A stretch of DNA of 64,000 bases, taken from assembly GCF_002159765.1 (NCBI RefSeq), contig NZ_NFJH01000001.1, positions 310,001 to 374,000 of the forward strand. The letters run 5' to 3'. Position numbers and translations under genes: made by a program. Position 1 is the first letter of the stretch. Each line of letters opens with the position of its first letter. Shown piece after piece: positions 59,756 through 64,000 of this stretch. The notes below the pieces were generated by a model, which saw only the letters and a program-made list of their open reading frames with translations, did no database searches and was not told where the DNA came from. The DNA comes from Collinsella sp. An268 (lineage in GTDB: Bacteria; Actinomycetota; Coriobacteriia; Coriobacteriales; Coriobacteriaceae).

Positions 59756-59783
59756 ATTATAAGAACGAAATTCATAGAAACAA
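59756..59783 (-). promoter_or_regulatory. Promoter of the island operon
   Basis: Minus strand TTGTTT (59778-59783), 16 bases, TATAAT (59756-59761), about 45 bases before the TTG start. This is the best sigma-70-like site near the island. Confidence 0.75.
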
Positions 59784-59863
59784 CTAGAACCGACTCTGCC
59801 ATCTGTCTTTCAACCATTAAGAGGGGACGTGGGATCACGTCGTCTTGAAACTAGCCCCAACAC

Positions 59864-60058
59864 TTGCCGCGAGCGAAATATATCCGTGAAGAGCATGTTA
59901 AGTTAGGGCAGTTTACTCCGACCACTTTGTCAACCTCGCAAATTCAAACGATTGCCGGGATACGATGGCGTTGTCGAACGAAGGGAGCAATCATAGCCCC
60001 GGTACCGGTCAAGGAATCTACATTCGATGACATAGACGAGACGTATGGGCGCAGCTAG
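59864..60058 (+). CDS. Small open frame at the antitoxin position
   Basis: 64 aa, unrecognised. The N-terminal half is basic and unremarkable. The C-terminal part TKGAIIAPVPVKESTFDDID vaguely recalls the RGKPVAVIVPV-like tail of Phd/YefM antitoxins. It lies 17 bases before the toxin-like frame. It may be a decayed antitoxin or only chance. Confidence 0.3.
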   Translation: MPRAKYIREEHVKLGQFTPTTLSTSQIQTIAGIRWRCRTKGAIIAPVPVKESTFDDIDETYGRS

Positions 60059-60075
60059 GAACCATTCAAGATTTC

Positions 60076-60408
60076 GTGCGAAGGGCGGCCTATAAAGTCG
60101 TCGTCGCCCAAGCCGCCCACAACGACTACGAGGTCGCGCTCGACTACATAGCGCAAGTGCCCTGCGCTCCGAGCGCAACAGAACGTCTACACACTGAATC
60201 TGTCTCCACGCTTTCAAGTTTGATGCAGAATCCTGCATTCTACCCTGTTCATAGCGGTGCGATCGAAATCTTCCGTCGCACCATGTACTGGCGCAGCGTG
60301 GACTCCTACCGCCTGTTCTATGTCGTCGACAGAGAGCGATCCCCAGTAACGGTCTTCTCGTTTCTGCATAAGAGCCAAGACGCCATGAGAGTTATTCTCA
60401 TTGACTAC
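60076..60408 (+). pseudogene. RelE/ParE-family toxin without its own stop codon
   Basis: About 111 residues of a RelE/ParE fold: YKVVVAQAAHNDYEVALDYI, APSATERLHTESVSTLSSLM, NPAFYPVH, SYRLFYVVDRERSPVTVFSF, HKSQDAMRV. The family normally ends there. Instead the frame stays open to 61848, running antisense through ftsY into smc, so the native 3' end appears lost and the end given is the expected domain end. The start is GTG 60076. Without a credible antitoxin it is probably inactive or a remnant at the island edge. Confidence 0.65.
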
Positions 60409-60651
60409 CGTTCCTCGCGCGAGCCCTTGTGGCGAAACACTTTACTCCGATCCCTTTGTCTCCAATCTGGGATGACAGAATTCTGCGACCACTTCCGATT
60501 TTTTGAGTACGCCAGAGATACCTTATGGGGCGGAACTCTCGACAAACGTGATGAAATACACATAAAACCAGCAGCAGACGCACGGGAACCTGCACTTCGT
60601 CGACAGGGGCGGCGGCGCCGGGGCGCGGGGCGTGCCCGGCCCCCAGCACGG
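60409..60651. other. Spacer between the toxin remnant and ftsY
   Basis: No gene on either strand. The AT-rich island composition gives way to GC-rich DNA near 60590, which marks the probable right border. A GGCGGCGGCGCCGG run can form hairpins just after ftsY. Confidence 0.5.
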
Positions 60652-61566
60652 CTACTCCGCGCCGACGAGCGCGCGGCAGAACTCGTGCGCGTCGAAGGCC
60701 TGCAGGTCCTCCACATGCTCGCCCACGCCGATACGGTAGATGGGGAGCTTGAGGCTCTGCGCGACCGCGAGCGCGATGCCGCCCTTGGCCGTGCCGTCGA
60801 GCTTGGTCATGATGATGCCGTCGAGGCCGAGCGCCTCGTTGAACTCCTTGGCCTGGGTAAGGCCGTTCTGGCCCGTCGCCGCGTCGATGACGAGCACGAC
60901 GAACACGTCCATGGCGCCGGCCCGCATCTGGGCGGCGCGCTTGCGCGTGACGTTGACGACCTTGGCGAGCTCGCGCATGAGCTCGGGGCTCGTGTGGAGG
61001 CGCCCCGCCGTGTCGATGAGGACGAGGTCGGCGCCGGTGCGGTCCGCCTCGTCGAGCACGTCGTAGCAGACGCTCGCCGGGTCGGAGCCGCGGTCGCGCT
61101 TGACCACGGGCACGCCGGCGCGCTCGCCCCAGACGTCGAGCTGCTCGATGGCCGCGGCGCGGAACGTGTCCGCCGACCCGATGACGACGCGCTTGCCGGC
61201 CCCATGCGCGGCGCTCGCGATCTTGCCGACCGTAGTGGTCTTCCCCGCACCGTTGATGCCCACGAAGAGAACGCACGACGGCGTCGTATCAAACGGGTCG
61301 CGCGCCACCGGGACGAAGATCTCCGCCAGGCGGTCGGCGAGCGCGCGCCGCAGCTGGTCGGCGGTCTTCAGGTTCTTGCGTGCCGCGAGGTCGCGCAGGT
61401 CGTCGCTCACCTTGAGCGCGATCTCGGCACCCATGTCGCCCATGACGAGGGTGTCCTCGAGATCCTCCCAGAAGGACTCGTCGACCTCTCCGCCAAAGTA
61501 GAAGATCTCGTTCAGGGCCTCGCGGCTGCGCTCGAGACCCTGCTGGAGTTTCTCAAAAAAGCCCAT
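60652..61566 (-). CDS. ftsY: Signal recognition particle receptor FtsY
   Basis: The membrane-associated SRP receptor GTPase that docks Ffh-ribosome complexes at the translocon. 304 aa, the short form without the acidic A domain. The NG domain has FEKLQQGLERSREALNEIF, G1 GINGAGKTTTVGKIA, ADTFRAAAIEQL, DTAGRLHT, G4 TKLDGTAKGG and GVGEHVEDLQAFDA. It starts 1 base after smc ends, so the two are co-transcribed. ffh, its natural neighbour, is now about 11.5 kb away beyond the island. Confidence 0.97.
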   Translation of the reverse strand: MGFFEKLQQGLERSREALNEIFYFGGEVDESFWEDLEDTLVMGDMGAEIALKVSDDLRDLAARKNLKTADQLRRALADRLAEIFVPVARDPFDTTPSCVLFVGINGAGKTTTVGKIASAAHGAGKRVVIGSADTFRAAAIEQLDVWGERAGVPVVKRDRGSDPASVCYDVLDEADRTGADLVLIDTAGRLHTSPELMRELAKVVNVTRKRAAQMRAGAMDVFVVLVIDAATGQNGLTQAKEFNEALGLDGIIMTKLDGTAKGGIALAVAQSLKLPIYRIGVGEHVEDLQAFDAHEFCRALVGAE

Positions 61567-61567
61567 C

Positions 61568-64000
61568 TTATGCGTTCACGACCTTTCCCGTCGCGCGGTC
61601 GAGCCGCTGGCTCACCACGCGGCTCACCCCGTCTGCCTGCATCGATACGCCGTAGAGGACGTCGGCGTCCTCCATCGTGCGGCGCTGGTGCGACACCACG
61701 AGGAGCTGCGTCTTGTGCCGCAGCACGTCGATGGCGTCCAGAAGCTTGGAGAGGTTCGAATCGTCGAGCGCCGCCTCGACCTCGTCCAGCACGTAGAACG
61801 GCACCGTGCGCGTCCTGTACACGGCGAAGAGCAGCGCGAGCGCCGTAAGCGACTTCTCGCCGCCGCTCATGAGCATCATCTTGGTGATGCGCTTGCCGCG
61901 CGGCTGCGCCACGACCTCGATGCCGGTCTCGGCCGGGTGCTCGGGGTCGGTCATCTCCAGGTGCGCGGCACCTCCCGGGAAGAGCATGCCGAAGATCTCG
62001 CGGAAGTTCTCATCGACCCTCTCGAAGGTGGTAAGGAACGCCCGGCGCATCTTGCGGTCGATGGCTGCGGTGATCTTCGTGAGCGCCTTGCGCGCGCTCT
62101 CCAAGTCGGCGAGCTGCGCCTCGATGTAGTCGGCGCGCTGCCGCAGCCGCTCGTACTCCTCCATGGCGACCTGGTTCACGGGCCCCAGGTTGTTGATCTT
62201 GGCGACAAGGGCCCTCAGCTCGCGCTCGGCGGCGTCTCGGTCGTCGGGCGCGGGCAGCTTCAGCGCCTCCTCGAGCACGGTGGCGCCGTCGGCCGTGATC
62301 GCCTTGATGGCGTTCTCGACCTGCACCTCGAGGCGCCCGCGCGCCACCTTTACCTCGTTCAGCTCAGCCTGGGCCCGCTCGACCTCCGCCTTGGCGGCGG
62401 CGACCTCCGCCTTCGCGTCCTCGATGGTCTTCTTGAGGGAGGCGGAGTCTGCCTCCTCGAGCGATGCCTGATCGCGCAGGCGCGCCGCCCAGTCGAGAGC
62501 GCGCTCGGAGAGCGCGGTGTAGCGATCGTGCAGCGGGTCGACGCGCAGGCGCAGCACCTCCAGCGAGCGCGATGCCTGCTGGGTGGCGCGGATCCTGCGA
62601 TCAATGCCCTCGAGACGGCGCTCGAGCTCCGGCACGCGCCCGCCGAGGCTGCGCGAGCGCTCCTGCGCCTGGGCGCGCCGGACCTTGGCGTCGGACAGCT
62701 TGCCGGCCGCCTCGGCATCGTCGCGCCGGATGCGGTCGAGCTCGTCGGCGACCTCCGCCATCTGCTGGCTGAGGTCGCCCGCCTGCGAACGGGCCTCGTC
62801 GCGCTGCCGTGTGAGGACCTCGACGCGCGGGGCGGCCTCGCGAACCTGCTGGGCGGCGCGCTCGCGGCGCTGCTCGATCTGCTGGCGCTCGGCGCGCGCG
62901 GTCGCCAGCGACTGCTCCAAGCGTCCGATCTCGGCGATCAGAGACCGGCGCTCCCCCTCGAGCCGCGCGATCTCGCCCTCGGCAGATCGCTCCTGGGCGC
63001 GCGCAGCGGCGACGGCCTCCTCAGCCTCCTGAACGAGCTCCGTCGCGTGCGCGAACACGGCGGCGAGCTCGGGCTCGATCCGCTCAAGCTCGCGGATGCG
63101 CCGCTTGCGCTCGAGCGAGCCGGCGGCGGCGTCGGTGGGAGAACCCAGGCGCACGACGCCGCCCGCGCTCACGCGGGCGCCCTGCGGCGTGACGTAGACG
63201 ACCCCCGGCAGCACCGGGGCTGCAAGCGCGTCTTCAAGGGTATCGACGACGTAGAGGCCTCCCAAAAGCGCGCCCACGACGCCGGCGTACCCCTCACGCA
63301 CCGCGAGGCGGTCCACGAGCCGGTAGCCCGCCGCGGGAACGGCGCCGGGAGCTGCGAGGTCCCGGCGCGCGAGCAGCGCCTCTCCGGAGAGCTCGTCATC
63401 ACCGAGCACGGCAGCCGCCGCACGGGTGAGGTCTTGGGCGCCGTCCACCACGAGCGCATCGATATCGGAGGCGAGGAGCATCTCGACGAGGCCCTCGAGC
63501 TCCGTCGGCACCTCGATGATGTCGCCGAGGCGGGCGTGCGCGTCGGCGGGAACGGCAGAGGTCAGCCGCGCGGCAAGCGGAGAGGCGGCCGTCAGGCGCT
63601 CGTCCAGCCGCCGGGCGCTCGAGAGCTCGGAGCGCACCTCGCCAAGATGCGTGCGCGCCTCAGCCTCGCGGGCGCGGCGGTCCTTGAGGGCGGCCTCAGC
63701 CGTGCGGATGGACTCTTTGGCGTCCCCCGCCTGCGCCTTGGCCTCGGCCAGGAGGGCGTCGAGCTCCTCTGCCCGCTCCCGGCGGTGCTCGAGCGAGGCG
63801 GCAACCTCCTCGGCCCCCTCCTCGATCTGGGAGAGGCGCGAGGCGTACATCTCGTCCTCGAGCTCGGCGTTGGAGAGGGATTCCGTCAGCTTGGCGAGCT
63901 CCAGCGCGGCGTTATCGGCCGTGCGCTGGCATTCGCGCTGCTCGCGGCTGAGCGTCGAGAGCTCGTCATCGAGCTCGACGCGGCGCGCGTGCAGTTCGCT
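61568..64000 (-). CDS. smc: Chromosome segregation protein SMC, N-terminus outside window
   Basis: The C-terminal 810 residues of condensin SMC. Seen in order: coiled coil at the window edge, the hinge (LGDIIEVPTELEGLVEMLLA through AGGVVRLGSPTDAA, with the Gly-rich dimer face), a long coiled coil rich in Arg/Glu/Ala, and the C-terminal head. The head has NNLGPVNQVAMEEYE, signature LMSGGEKSLTALAL and Walker B PFYVLDEVEAALDDSN. The frame is open to base 64000; the Walker A half lies beyond. A smc-ftsY operon is standard. Confidence 0.96.
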   Translation of the reverse strand, partial: SELHARRVELDDELSTLSREQRECQRTADNAALELAKLTESLSNAELEDEMYASRLSQIEEGAEEVAASLEHRRERAEELDALLAEAKAQAGDAKESIRTAEAALKDRRAREAEARTHLGEVRSELSSARRLDERLTAASPLAARLTSAVPADAHARLGDIIEVPTELEGLVEMLLASDIDALVVDGAQDLTRAAAAVLGDDELSGEALLARRDLAAPGAVPAAGYRLVDRLAVREGYAGVVGALLGGLYVVDTLEDALAAPVLPGVVYVTPQGARVSAGGVVRLGSPTDAAAGSLERKRRIRELERIEPELAAVFAHATELVQEAEEAVAAARAQERSAEGEIARLEGERRSLIAEIGRLEQSLATARAERQQIEQRRERAAQQVREAAPRVEVLTRQRDEARSQAGDLSQQMAEVADELDRIRRDDAEAAGKLSDAKVRRAQAQERSRSLGGRVPELERRLEGIDRRIRATQQASRSLEVLRLRVDPLHDRYTALSERALDWAARLRDQASLEEADSASLKKTIEDAKAEVAAAKAEVERAQAELNEVKVARGRLEVQVENAIKAITADGATVLEEALKLPAPDDRDAAERELRALVAKINNLGPVNQVAMEEYERLRQRADYIEAQLADLESARKALTKITAAIDRKMRRAFLTTFERVDENFREIFGMLFPGGAAHLEMTDPEHPAETGIEVVAQPRGKRITKMMLMSGGEKSLTALALLFAVYRTRTVPFYVLDEVEAALDDSNLSKLLDAIDVLRHKTQLLVVSHQRRTMEDADVLYGVSMQADGVSRVVSQRLDRATGKVVNA

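Overview
The window is a GC-rich actinobacterial chromosome segment, most likely from class Coriobacteriia and close to Collinsella. This rests on the actinobacterial integration host factor (mihF) downstream of the pyr operon, many GTG/TTG starts, the hemW-dnaJ-mtaB-phoH-ybeY-dgkA-era-recO order, and strongly biased codon use. Species assignment is inference. Almost all genes lie on the minus strand. Both ends are open: ftsK is cut at the left edge and smc at the right edge.

Layout. (1) 1-16.8 kb is a housekeeping block: ftsK, RNase J, recO, era, dgkA, ybeY, phoH, mtaB, dnaJ, a second membrane-anchored dnaJ-like gene, hemW, dus, lepA, rpsT, holA. (2) 16.8-22.5 kb holds comEC/comEA, thiI, rpoZ, gmk and mihF. 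(3) 22.7-28.1 kb is a compact pyrimidine operon, pyrR-pyrB-pyrC-pyrK-pyrD-pyrF, behind a structured leader with an intrinsic terminator. (4) 28.2-34.1 kb is a surface-polysaccharide region: GT2, Wzt/Wzm-type ABC exporter, tRNA-Asn, one complete IS256-type (IS1249-like) insertion with an 8-bp target duplication, and a membrane GT2 synthase. (5) 34.3-49.2 kb has rluD, lspA, ileS behind a T-box leader, a DUF523 gene, a NYN/LOTUS protein, ftsH, a plus-strand MATE exporter, a SpoU methyltransferase, folA, thyA, an unknown gene and ffh. (6) 49.3-60.6 kb is a visibly AT-richer island between ffh and ftsY-smc. (7) 60.6-64 kb is ftsY and smc.

The most interesting part is the island. Three tightly coupled minus-strand genes encode a 1051-aa protein with a helix-hairpin-helix-like N-terminus, a 1775-aa DEAH helicase with a C-terminal DUF1998 zinc signature, and a 592-aa NERD-nuclease/superfamily-1 helicase fusion. 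The first two have the layout of a type III Druantia (DruH-DruE) anti-phage system. The third gene is an additional coupled component. A RelE/ParE-type toxin gene that has lost its stop codon lies beside it, next to ftsY.

Several intergenic regions carry long, nearly perfect palindromes (34208-34275, 40623-40730, 44450-44533, 49193-49290, 32650-32788). They look like dispersed REP/MITE-type repeats rather than simple terminators. No CRISPR array, rRNA gene or prophage was seen.
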